A stretch of 15,653 nt of DNA from assembly GCA_035640455.1 (NCBI GenBank), contig DASQWB010000058.1:1-15653 (forward strand). The letters are read 5' to 3'. Shown here piece by piece: positions 1 through 6,512 of this stretch. Both the position numbers and the translations under genes were made by a program. The notes under the pieces were generated by a model. The model ran no database searches, was not told where the DNA came from, and saw only the letters and a program-made list of their open reading frames with translations. Within the stretch, counting starts at the first letter, position 1. Each line of letters begins with the position of its first letter. Origin of the DNA: AC-50 sp035640455. GTDB taxonomy: Bacteria > Actinomycetota > Thermoleophilia > Gaiellales > Gaiellaceae.

Positions 1-508
1 CGTCACGACGCGCCCGACGAGCTACCGCATCGCGCGGGGGATGGCGATCGTGCCCGAGAACCGGCGCCTCTTCGCGCCGATGAGCGTGCAGGAGAACCTC
101 GAGATGGGCGCGTACCTCGAGGGCAGCGCGAAGAAGGAGGATCTCGACCGGGTCTACTCGCTCTTCCCGCTCTTGAAGGAGCGGCGGAAGCAGCTCGCGG
201 GGACGCTCTCGGGCGGGGAGCAGCAGATGGTGGCGATGGGCCGGGCGCTCATGTCGCGACCGAAGCTCCTGCTGATGGACGAGCCGTCGATGGGGCTCGC
301 GCCGATCCTCGTCGAGCGGAACTTCGAGATCATCAAGCAGGTGCACGAGTCGGGGGTCGCGGTGCTGGTGGTCGAGCAGAACGCGAACGTGTCGCTCTCG
401 ATCGCCGACCGCGGCTACGTCCTGCAGACGGGCCGCATCGTCCTCGCCGACGAAGCCTCCGCCCTCCTCGCGCACGAAGACCTCCGCAAGGCCTACCTCG
501 GCCGCTAG
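1..508 (+). CDS. livF: Branched-chain amino acid ABC transporter ATP-binding protein (LivF-like), 5' truncated
   Basis: This is the C-terminal part of an ABC ATPase; the reading frame is open from base 2, so the true start and the Walker A motif lie before the window. Visible motifs are a Q-loop region reading MAIVPENRRLFAPMSVQENL, the ABC signature LSGGEQQ, Walker B LLLMDEPSMGLAP, and the switch histidine region replaced by VVEQN. The P-E-N-R-R-L-F stretch and the V-E-Q-N-A end of the H-loop are typical of the LivF branch, which energises uptake of leucine, isoleucine, valine or related compounds together with LivG, LivH and LivM. Those partners would be expected upstream, outside the window. 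The protein would sit on the cytoplasmic face of the membrane. The substrate cannot be read from the ATPase alone; amides, urea or short peptides are alternatives. The ATG at 41 is internal and is not the real start. Confidence 0.9.
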   Translation, partial: VTTRPTSYRIARGMAIVPENRRLFAPMSVQENLEMGAYLEGSAKKEDLDRVYSLFPLLKERRKQLAGTLSGGEQQMVAMGRALMSRPKLLLMDEPSMGLAPILVERNFEIIKQVHESGVAVLVVEQNANVSLSIADRGYVLQTGRIVLADEASALLAHEDLRKAYLGR

Positions 509-523
509 CCACCGCCACGGGAC

Positions 524-1732
524 ATGTCCCTCGTTTCGGCGAGAATCCGTTTCATGGCCACGCACGCGGCGCCGGGGGCTCACGTCGAAGCCGTCCCGCT
601 CCCGGACCGGATCCGCCACCGGTTCCCGATCTTCGGGCGGCGGCTCTACATCAACAGCTGCTCGCAGGGAGCGCTGTCCGACGCCGTTCGCGAGGCGTAC
701 GAGCAGTACCTCGCCGACTGGGACGAGAAGGGCGCACCCTGGGAGTACTGGGTCGAGCGGGGCGAGGCTGCGCGGGCGACGTTCGCCCGGCTCGTCCAAG
801 CGGCGCCCGAGGAGATCGCCGTCACCACCTCCCTCTCGGCCGGAGTGGCCGGGCTCGCGAGCGGCCTCCGCTACGCCCGGCGCTCGAAGGTCGTCCTCAC
901 CGACTGGGAGTTCCCGACGATCGGCCAGATCTGGCACGCGCAGGAGGCCCGCGGCGCCCGCGTCGTCCACGTGCCCGAAGCAGGCGACGGGACGATCCCG
1001 CTCGAGCACTTCGAGCGGGCGATCGACGACGACACGCTCATCGTCTCGATCACGCACGTCTGCTACCGGAACGGCGCGAAGCTCGACGTCGAGCCCATCG
1101 TCCGCCTCGCGCACGAGCGCGGCGCGCTCGTCCTCCTCGACGCCTACCAGTCCGTCGGCTCGCTGCCGGTCGACGTCGCTGCGCTCGGCGTCGACTTCCT
1201 CGCCGCCGGTGTCCTCAAGTACCTCCTCGGCTCGGCCGGCCTCGCATTCTTCTACTGCCGCCGCGACCTCGTCGAGCGCGTCTGGCCGACCGCGACCGGC
1301 TGGTTCGCCGACCGCGACATCTTCGCGATGGACCACCGCGACTACTCGCCCGCTCCCACGGCGAGCCGCTTCCAGTCTGGCACCCCGCCCGTGCCGGCCA
1401 TCTACGCGGGGATTGCCGGGATGGAGCTGATGGAGGAGATCGGAATCGCCCAGACGCGGGAGCACGTGCTCGTCCTCCACTCGGCGCTCCTCGACGGGCT
1501 CGACGCGCTCGGCGCCAGAGTCGCGACCCCCCGGCAGCCGGAGCGCCGCGGCGCCCTCCTCTGCGTCGCCTCGACCGGTGCGCCCGCGCTCGTCGAGGCG
1601 CTCGAGCGCGAAGGCATCGTCACGTCATCCCGCGCCGGCAACCTCCGCCTCTCGCCGCACGCCTACAACTCGCTAGAGGATGTCGAGCACGTGCTCGAGG
1701 CGCTCGCGCGGCACCGCGAGCTCCTGGCTTGA
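524..1732 (+). CDS. Class V PLP-dependent aminotransferase / cysteine desulfurase-like protein
   Basis: The product is a 402-residue fold-type I PLP enzyme of the aminotransferase class V group (NifS/SufS, kynureninase, isopenicillin-N epimerase relatives). The N-terminal substrate region reads LYINSCSQGALSDAV (about 42-55). The cofactor site is visible as LLDAYQSVG (Asp206, Gln209) and the Schiff-base lysine as Lys232 in AAGVLKYLLGS. Length fits the family. The sequence does not show whether it is a desulfurase, lyase or transaminase; no conserved C-terminal desulfurase cysteine loop is obvious, and Cys appears instead in VCYRNG near 180. It begins 15 bases after the livF-like gene and could be in the same transcript, which would hint at use of an imported amino acid. 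An alternative ATG at 554 would remove ten residues; neither start has a strong ribosome site. Confidence 0.82.
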   Translation: MSLVSARIRFMATHAAPGAHVEAVPLPDRIRHRFPIFGRRLYINSCSQGALSDAVREAYEQYLADWDEKGAPWEYWVERGEAARATFARLVQAAPEEIAVTTSLSAGVAGLASGLRYARRSKVVLTDWEFPTIGQIWHAQEARGARVVHVPEAGDGTIPLEHFERAIDDDTLIVSITHVCYRNGAKLDVEPIVRLAHERGALVLLDAYQSVGSLPVDVAALGVDFLAAGVLKYLLGSAGLAFFYCRRDLVERVWPTATGWFADRDIFAMDHRDYSPAPTASRFQSGTPPVPAIYAGIAGMELMEEIGIAQTREHVLVLHSALLDGLDALGARVATPRQPERRGALLCVASTGAPALVEALEREGIVTSSRAGNLRLSPHAYNSLEDVEHVLEALARHRELLA

Positions 1733-1745
1733 GAGACAAGCTTGG

Positions 1746-1956
1746 GTGAAGGAGTGGGACGAGCGAGGCTTTGCCCGCTCGAGAGCGAGGAGCTTCCGGG
1801 CGAACTCGTCTTCTGTCACTTCTCGGCCGTGGACGTGGACGGCGGCCGCGACTCCGGCCGCGACAGCTCGTCGAAGCCGAATGGATCGGCCCGCTCGTCA
1901 GCGAGCAGGACGGCTGCCGCTTCATGGCCGAGTACGTCCGACCGCTCGTGGATTAG
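1746..1956 (+). pseudogene. Decayed cold-shock-domain protein gene with two frameshifts
   Basis: No single frame gives a sensible protein here, but three consecutive segments in three frames join into one cold-shock-like domain. Bases 1746-1772 read VKEWDERGF; after a missing base near 1775 the frame at 1778 reads LESEELPGELVFCHFSAVD; after a second missing base near 1853 the frame at 1855 reads RPRQLVEAEW and then QDGCRFMAEYVRPLVD with a TAG stop at 1954. The order (aromatic strand KEW...GF, then HFSAV, then G/R-Q-V-E-E-W, then a final Y-V-R-P-L) matches actinobacterial cold-shock-domain proteins of about 70 residues, which bind single-stranded nucleic acid. No good start codon or ribosome site precedes it. 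I infer a dead gene; a sequencing error at two places is the alternative. It fills most of the gap between the aminotransferase and the next small gene. Confidence 0.6.
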
Positions 1957-2013
1957 CAGGGGTGCCCGCGGCTGCCTGTCATTCTCGGCCCTTCCGAAAC
2001 AAGGGAGGGCCGC

Positions 2014-2214
2014 ATGAGCCTACGCGACGACTTGCTACAGGACATTCGCCTCGAGTTGTCGGGGAGTCCTCTGCTCCTCAGCGTGATCGAGACCGGACAA
2101 TGGCCGAGCACGACCGACCAGGAAGGGTTCGAGTACCTCTCGCTCTGGGTCCACACGCTCCAGAAGGCGCTCCTGCGCCTCGCGGACGGGGTGGAGAGAC
2201 TGCAGGTGCTTTGA
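2014..2214 (+). CDS. Small hypothetical protein, 66 residues
   Basis: I do not recognise this protein. It has a clear ribosome site, GGGAGG at 2004-2009, five bases before the ATG, and balanced codon use like its neighbours, so I believe it is translated. The sequence MSLRDDLLQDIRLEL begins with an amphipathic helix, has a central VIETGQWPSTTDQEG turn region and ends in another leucine-rich helix, ALLRLADGVERLQVL. It has no signal peptide or membrane segment and is probably a small soluble helical protein. Its TGA stop (2212-2214) lies inside the TTGACA -35 box of the next operon, so it is likely to be transcribed separately from the genes that follow. Confidence 0.65.
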   Translation: MSLRDDLLQDIRLELSGSPLLLSVIETGQWPSTTDQEGFEYLSLWVHTLQKALLRLADGVERLQVL

Positions 2215-2249
2215 CATGCATAGCACACCTGCTATAGTCCATAGCAGGT
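2211..2249 (+). promoter_or_regulatory. Sigma-70-type promoter overlapping an inverted-repeat operator
   Basis: A perfect -35 box TTGACA (2211-2216) is followed after 16 bases by TATAGT (2233-2238), a good -10 box. Overlying the -10 is a 9-bp perfect inverted repeat, ACCTGCTAT (2227-2235) and ATAGCAGGT (2241-2249), with a 5-base spacer. A further CATAGCA at 2219-2225 repeats CATAGCA at 2240-2246 exactly 21 bases apart, two helical turns. The three ATAGCA/TGCTAT half-sites look like an operator. The lipoprotein ATG starts right after the repeat at 2250, so the message would be nearly leaderless. The XRE-type regulator at 2545 is the obvious candidate binder. Confidence 0.75.
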
Positions 2250-2552
2250 ATGCGATACGTCGTGGCTCTCATCGGGCTCTCGTTCGCGCTCTGCCTCACC
2301 GGGTGCGGTGAGGAGCGGAGGCAGGGAAAACCCGCAAGCCCGCCGGCCGCAACCGTCGTTCCCAACCTGGAAGGCGTCAACCTCGACGAGGCGGAGGAGC
2401 GGCTCGACTCGCTGGGGATCGGCTATTACGTCGACTCGGGCGACGACGAGGTCGTCTTCGAGCACCTCTGGACGGTCTGCTACCAGTCGCCTGAGGCCGG
2501 CTCCCACGCGAGGTTCGTCGAGCTCACTGTCGAACACATCTGCGATGACTGA
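2250..2552 (+). CDS. PASTA-like lipoprotein
   Basis: The 100-residue product starts with a short lipoprotein signal: a hydrophobic segment (residues 3-16) and a lipobox LTGC with Cys19 as the lipid-bearing residue. The mature part has a charged, proline-rich linker and then one PASTA-like domain: VVPNLEGVNLDEAEERLDSLG (about 36-56) followed by QSPEAGSHARFVELTVE near the C-terminus. PASTA domains of this shape occur in bacterial Ser/Thr kinases and penicillin-binding proteins, where they contact cell-wall fragments or beta-lactams. A single domain on a lipid anchor would sit outside the membrane. It is the first gene after the promoter at 2211, and its stop overlaps the start of the HTH gene (ATGACTGA, 2545-2552). 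The start at 2250 is fixed by the signal peptide; there is no room for a normal ribosome site outside the operator. Confidence 0.8.
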   Translation: MRYVVALIGLSFALCLTGCGEERRQGKPASPPAATVVPNLEGVNLDEAEERLDSLGIGYYVDSGDDEVVFEHLWTVCYQSPEAGSHARFVELTVEHICDD

Positions 2553-2850
2553 CCCCGGCCGCCGCCCGCTGACGCGCCTCGGCGAGAAGGCCCGCGCCCG
2601 CCTCGCCGGCGTCGAGGGCGACGGCTGGTTCTTCGCCCAGATCGCCGACCAGGTCGTCGCGCAGCGGACGGCTCGCCACCTCTCGCAACGGGAGCTCGCC
2701 GAGCTCGTCGGCACGACGCAGTCCGCGATAGCGCGGCTCGAGGCCGGCGGGCGGCCGCCGCGCATCGACACGCTGCTCAAGATCGCCGACGCGCTCGACT
2801 GCGAGCTCGCGGTGGAGCTCCGCCCACGCGGGGAGGCCCCGCCGTCGTGA
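2545..2850 (+). CDS. XRE-family helix-turn-helix regulator, antitoxin-like (HigA type)
   Basis: The 101-residue protein carries an HTH_3 domain at about residues 46-68 (SQRELAELVGTTQSAIARLE), followed by the C-terminal signature TLLKIADALDCELAVEL. This layout is shared with HigA-like antitoxins and solitary XRE repressors. The first 40 residues (basic, then GDGWFFAQIADQVV) also resemble antitoxins of this group. The ATG at 2545 is chosen because it overlaps the preceding stop, and the longer upstream frame is only a shadow of the lipoprotein gene. Its own stop (2848-2850) overlaps the GTG of the next gene. No HigB/RelE-like toxin is seen beside it. I infer that it binds the inverted repeat at 2227-2249 and represses its operon. 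Confidence 0.82.
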   Translation: MTDPGRRPLTRLGEKARARLAGVEGDGWFFAQIADQVVAQRTARHLSQRELAELVGTTQSAIARLEAGGRPPRIDTLLKIADALDCELAVELRPRGEAPPS

Positions 2851-5657
2851 GCGCCGACGAGCTCCTCGCGCGTGTCGACGACCTCGAGCGCCGGTTGGAG
2901 GGGCTCCAGAGCGAGCTCTACGAGGTACGGAGGCTCGCGCGTGCCGCCCGCGTCGCTGCGCCGGAGCCCGAGCCCTGGGCCGAACCGGTCGTCCCGCCGC
3001 CGCCCGCGGTGCCGCCGGCTCCGGAGGAGTGGTGGCAGGACGAGCGCGGCCGCTGGCGCCGGGGCCCGCGGCCGGAGCCGGTCGAGGAGCCCGCCGTCCC
3101 ACGCGCCGCCGCCCCGCCCTCGCCGCCGGCCGAAGAGGCAAAGGACTTCGTCTGGGACCGCGAGCTCCGCCTGCCGGACCTCGCGGACCTCTTCGGCGCG
3201 AAGGCCCTCGCCTGGGCGGGCGGCGTCGTGACCCTCCTCGGCGTCGTCTTCTTCTTCGTCCTCGCGGTGAACCGCGGCTGGATCGGACCCGGCACGCGCG
3301 TCGGGCTCGGCGCCGCCGCCTCGCTCATCGTCTTCGCCGCCGGGCTCGTGCTCGAGCGGCGCTACGGCGCCCTCTACTCGGCCCTCGCCGCCGTCGGCGC
3401 GGGCATCGCCGGTGGCTACGCGACGCTGCTCGCGGCGACGGCGCTCTACGACATGCTCCCGACCTGGGGCGCGCTTCTGGCCGCCTCCGCGATCGCCGGG
3501 CTCGGCCTCGCCGTCTCGCTCTTCTGGTCGTCGGAGATCGTGGCCGGCATCGGGCTCGTGGGTGCGATGGCGGTGCCGGCCTTCCTCGTCCTGCAGGGCG
3601 GCCTGACGACCACCGGCACCGCGTTCGTCGCGGTCGTCTTCGCGGCCGCAGCCGCGACGGCCGCGCGCGAGGAGTGGCCGACGCTGCTCGTCGTGTCCGT
3701 GGCGGTCAGCATCGCGCAGGCCGGCGCGCTCGTCCTGGACTCCGACACGCCGCGCTGGAGTCGCTTCGCCGTCGCGGCCGTCTTCTGGGCGCTCTACCTC
3801 GCGGCCGCGCTCGGCTGGCAGCTCCGCGTCGTCGGCGAGCGCCTGGCCTCCCTCGCGGCCAGTCTCATCGTGCTCTCGGCCGGCTTCGCCGTCCTCTCCG
3901 CCGCCTGGCTCCTCCATGGGAGCTGGGGCAGCTTCGACAAGGAGGGCCTCGTGCTCGCGGTGGCGGCGCTCGGCTACGGCGCGTCCGCGGCCGTCTTCTT
4001 CCTCCGGCCGGGCGCGCGGCAGCTCGCCGTCCTCCTCGGCGTGACCGGGCTCGCAGTCGGGGCGATCGCGGTCGCGGACCTCGTCTCCGGCGCGAGCCTC
4101 ACCTACGCCTGGGCGGCCGAGGGCGCGCTCCTCGCCTGGCTCGCCTGGCGGATCGCGGAGGCGCGGTTCCAGCTCGCCTCCTTCGCCTACCTCGCGCTTG
4201 CGCTCGGCCACGCCCTAGCGTTCGAATCGCGGCTCGACCGGCTCTTCGACCCGAACCGCCACCCCGGCCGCGGCGCGCCGACGATCACGGCGCTCGCCGC
4301 GGCGGCGGCGATCGCTGCCTGGTACGCGCGCGAGCCGGCTGCCGAGGTCGAGGCGGACGAGGGCGTGCTCTCCTTCCTCGCGCAGCCCCTCGAGGAGCTC
4401 CGGAAGGCGCAGCCGGTCGTGCGTCGGGTTCTCGCGGCGGCCGCCGGCGTCCTCGGCATCTACGCGCTCTCGCTCGCGATCCTCGAGCTCTTCGAGCTCG
4501 GCGCCGACGACGTCGAGACGTGGTTCGACCGCGGCCACGTCGTCGTGAGCGCGGCCTGGGCGGTCGTCGGCCTCGCGGTCGTCGTCGCCGGCCTCTACCG
4601 CGGGACGCGCGCGGTCACAATTATGGGCCTCGCGTGGCTCGGCCTCACGCTGCTGAAGCTCGGCCTCTACGACGCGCGCGAGCTCGACGAGACGCTCCGC
4701 TCCTGGTCGTTTCTCGCCGTCGGCGCATGCGTCCTCCTCGCCGGCTACGCGTACCAGCTCCTCGGCCGGCGCGAAGAGCGGCTCGACGCCGTCGCCGTCG
4801 TCGGCAGCGTCGTCCCGCTCGGCCTCGGGCTCTCGGCGGTGACGACGCTCGTCGAGGGCCACCTCGGCGGGATCGACCTCCTCGGCCTCGCGCTCCTCGG
4901 CCTCGGCGCCGTCTACGGCGCGCTCGCCGCCGGCGCGTTCCGGCTCCACCGCGACCTGAGCACGCTCCTCTGGGCGCTCGCGCTCGTCGTCGCCGCCGGC
5001 GCGGAGGCGGTGCTCGTCTCGGGCGGCTGGCTCACGCTCGCGTGGGCCGCGAGCGCGGCCGCGCTGACGTGGCTCGCCGTCCTCCTCGACGAGGAGCGGC
5101 TCCAGGTCGCCGCGCTCGGCTACCTCGTCGTCGCCTTCGGCTGGACGATCCTCGAGGAGGCGCCGCCGAACGCGCTCGTGAACGCAACGGCGCACCCGGC
5201 GGAGGGCATCGGAAGCGTCGTCCTCGTGGCTGCGGCGACGGCGCTCTTCGCCCGCCTCTGCCTGTTCGAGGACGCACGCTGGCGCACCTGGAGCGGTTGG
5301 GTCGCCGGCATCGTCGTCGTGTACGGCCTGTCGCTCGCCATCCTCGAGCTCGCCCAGCTCGCGCCCGGCGGCGACCTGAAGACGAACTTCCAGCGCGGGC
5401 ACACCGGCGTCAGCGCCTTCTGGGGCGCGCTCGGGCTCGCGCTCCTCTACGTCGGGCTGACCCGCCGGCTACGTGTCCTGCGGCTCGGCGGCTTCGCACT
5501 CTTCGGCGTCAGTCTCGCGAAGCTCTTCCTCTACGACCTCGCGTTCCTGAACTCCGTCGCCCGTGCGCTGTCGTTCCTTGCCGTCGGCGCCGTCCTCCTG
5601 CTCGGCGGCTTCTTCTACCAGCGCCTGAGCGCGCAGCTCGAGAGCCGGCAGGCCTAG
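2847..5657 (+). CDS. DUF2339 family giant polytopic membrane protein
   Basis: The 936-residue product starts with a coiled coil (ELLARVDDLERRLEGLQSEL), then a proline/glutamate-rich linker to about residue 95, then the typical DUF2339 entry (DLFGAKALAWAGGVVTLLG) and a run of many hydrophobic helices to the end, at least twenty by eye. The family is widespread and its function is not established. The first half ends in a charged loop near 505-525. Two stretches of about 100 residues are similar to each other: one starting near 537 (IYALSLAILEL ... FDRGH ... LTLLKLGLYD ... SFLAVGA) and one near 822 (VYGLSLAILEL ... FQRGH ... VSLAKLFLYD ... SFLAVGA), indicating an internal duplication. The GTG start overlaps the HTH stop by four bases, so translation is probably coupled. 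Confidence 0.88.
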   Translation: MSADELLARVDDLERRLEGLQSELYEVRRLARAARVAAPEPEPWAEPVVPPPPAVPPAPEEWWQDERGRWRRGPRPEPVEEPAVPRAAAPPSPPAEEAKDFVWDRELRLPDLADLFGAKALAWAGGVVTLLGVVFFFVLAVNRGWIGPGTRVGLGAAASLIVFAAGLVLERRYGALYSALAAVGAGIAGGYATLLAATALYDMLPTWGALLAASAIAGLGLAVSLFWSSEIVAGIGLVGAMAVPAFLVLQGGLTTTGTAFVAVVFAAAAATAAREEWPTLLVVSVAVSIAQAGALVLDSDTPRWSRFAVAAVFWALYLAAALGWQLRVVGERLASLAASLIVLSAGFAVLSAAWLLHGSWGSFDKEGLVLAVAALGYGASAAVFFLRPGARQLAVLLGVTGLAVGAIAVADLVSGASLTYAWAAEGALLAWLAWRIAEARFQLASFAYLALALGHALAFESRLDRLFDPNRHPGRGAPTITALAAAAAIAAWYAREPAAEVEADEGVLSFLAQPLEELRKAQPVVRRVLAAAAGVLGIYALSLAILELFELGADDVETWFDRGHVVVSAAWAVVGLAVVVAGLYRGTRAVTIMGLAWLGLTLLKLGLYDARELDETLRSWSFLAVGACVLLAGYAYQLLGRREERLDAVAVVGSVVPLGLGLSAVTTLVEGHLGGIDLLGLALLGLGAVYGALAAGAFRLHRDLSTLLWALALVVAAGAEAVLVSGGWLTLAWAASAAALTWLAVLLDEERLQVAALGYLVVAFGWTILEEAPPNALVNATAHPAEGIGSVVLVAAATALFARLCLFEDARWRTWSGWVAGIVVVYGLSLAILELAQLAPGGDLKTNFQRGHTGVSAFWGALGLALLYVGLTRRLRVLRLGGFALFGVSLAKLFLYDLAFLNSVARALSFLAVGAVLLLGGFFYQRLSAQLESRQA

Positions 5658-5666
5658 GGCTTCCAT

Positions 5667-5678
5667 CCGGTCGACCGG
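5667..5678. repeat. 12-bp perfect palindrome between convergent genes
   Basis: CCGGTCGACCGG is its own reverse complement and lies in the 68-base gap between the DUF2339 gene and the ANTAR gene, which point at each other. It overlaps a second palindrome, GACCGGTC (5673-5680). There is no T-run on either side, so it is not a canonical terminator. In DNA this GC-rich such palindromes also arise by chance. Confidence 0.4.
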
Positions 5679-5725
5679 TCGTTTCAGACGGACACACGGC
5701 AGAGCCCGCGCGTCCTGTCGGCGTC

Positions 5726-6100
5726 TTAGGACCGAGAGCGGACGAGCGTCGGCCGCAGGGCGCCGATCTGGGGCGGCGTCTGCTCCGACTCGACGACGAG
5801 CGTCGCGAGCTCGTGGAGCCGCATGCGGTTGTTCCGTGCCGACCGGCGCAGGAGCTCGAAGGCCTCCGGCATCTCGAGCCCGAACCGCTCGGCGAGGACG
5901 CCCTTCGCCTGCTCGACGACGACGCGCGAGTCGAGCGCGCGCTGGAGCTGGGCGTTGGCCTCGGCGAGCGCGATGACGAGATCTTCGAGCCGCTGCTCGC
6001 GCTCCTCGGCCGAGACGGTCGAGCGGTCGGCGGCGGTGGCCGCGGTGGCCGCGATGGCCAGCCCGTCTCCCGACAGGTCGCTACTCGGCCGCGAGCCCAC
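5726..6100 (-). CDS. ANTAR-domain RNA-binding regulator
   Basis: The 124-residue product is mainly one ANTAR domain, the RNA-binding antitermination module known from AmiR and NasR. Its hallmark is visible as LQRALDSRVVVEQAKGVLAER, then EAFELLRRSARNNRMRLHELA. A helical lead-in (EEREQRLEDLVIALAEANAQ) probably dimerises. No GAF or receiver domain precedes it, which is unusual, since ANTAR proteins usually carry a sensor or receiver. The start is set at the GTG at 6098-6100, because GAGGAGG (6107-6113 on the minus strand) sits six bases before it; a longer frame back to 6211 is low-complexity arginine/serine and is a shadow of the STAS gene. The gene overlaps the STAS end by 20 bases. ANTAR proteins bind paired hexanucleotide-loop hairpins in leaders and prevent termination; the target here is unknown. 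Confidence 0.85.
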   Translation of the reverse strand: MGSRPSSDLSGDGLAIAATAATAADRSTVSAEEREQRLEDLVIALAEANAQLQRALDSRVVVEQAKGVLAERFGLEMPEAFELLRRSARNNRMRLHELATLVVESEQTPPQIGALRPTLVRSRS

Positions 6101-6452
6101 CGATGACCTCCTCGACCGCCTCGGCAAGGGAACGCTCGATCCGGAAGACCCGGTCGAGCCCGGTGATCTCGAAGACGCGGAGGATCCGCGGATCCTGGGA
6201 GACGACGACACACACTCCCCCGTCGGCGCGCAGCCGCCGCGCTCCCTCCGTGAGGACCCCCAGCGCCACCGAGTCGATGAAGGTGAGGCCGATCAGGTCG
6301 ACGATCACACGGCGCGCTCCGCGCCCGATGGCTCGCTCGAGCTCCTCGCGCAGTCGTCCCGCGGTCGCGATGTCGAGCTCGCCCGCAACCGACACCACGT
6401 ACGCGTCGGCTCCGACCTGCGTCGTCGTCGCATTGACGCCCATCACCGACAT
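6081..6452 (-). CDS. STAS-domain anti-sigma factor antagonist
   Basis: The 123-residue protein is a single STAS domain of the SpoIIAA/RsbV type. Visible features are the edge strand YVVSVAGELDIATAGRLREEL (about 18-38), the strand RVIVDLIGLTFIDS and the likely phosphorylated Ser61 in FIDSVALGVL. In the known family, the unphosphorylated form binds a kinase/anti-sigma protein (RsbW/SpoIIAB type) and frees a sigma factor. No such kinase is encoded in the window, so its partner must be elsewhere or within the neighbouring pathway. Two ATGs are possible, at 6450-6452 and 6441-6443, and neither has a strong ribosome site. It follows the response regulator by 60 bases and runs into the ANTAR gene, suggesting that the two small regulators are made together. 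Confidence 0.88.
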   Translation of the reverse strand: MSVMGVNATTTQVGADAYVVSVAGELDIATAGRLREELERAIGRGARRVIVDLIGLTFIDSVALGVLTEGARRLRADGGVCVVVSQDPRILRVFEITGLDRVFRIERSLAEAVEEVIGGLAAE

Positions 6453-6461
6453 CGTCGGTCC

Positions 6462-6512
6462 ACGCTAGCCCGGCGTCCCTAAGGTTTGTCTAAGGCATTT
6501 GCAGGGATTTGC
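6462..6512 (-). promoter_or_regulatory. Candidate promoter with direct repeats upstream of the STAS gene
   Basis: The gap between the response-regulator stop and the STAS gene is less GC-rich than its surroundings. On the minus strand it holds CTTAG direct repeats with centres 11 bases apart (plus-strand CTAAGG at 6479-6484 and 6490-6495), and another pair, GCAAAT, 10 bases apart (plus-strand ATTTGC at 6497-6502 and 6507-6512). A -35-like TAGACA (6492-6487) and -10-like TAGCGT (6467-6462) are separated by 19 bases. Tandem repeats one helical turn apart are how OmpR-family regulators usually bind, and such a regulator is encoded immediately upstream. The promoter assignment is inference. Confidence 0.4.

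Noticed and set aside
2545..2850. Complete toxin-antitoxin pair
   Set aside because: Only the antitoxin-like HTH protein is present. The adjacent genes encode a lipoprotein and a large membrane protein, not a HigB/RelE-type toxin.
5667..5678. Palindrome CCGGTCGACCGG considered as a bidirectional terminator or site-specific recombination site
   Set aside because: The arms are only six bases with no loop or T-run, and no recombinase gene is nearby. It is listed only as a repeat.
3029..6106. A 1025-codon open frame on the plus strand, and long minus-strand frames across 2232-5402
   Set aside because: They are dominated by Arg, Ala, Gly or Glu with no domain motifs, and lie over the DUF2339 gene, whose hydrophobic helices are clear. 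Long shadow frames are normal at this GC content.
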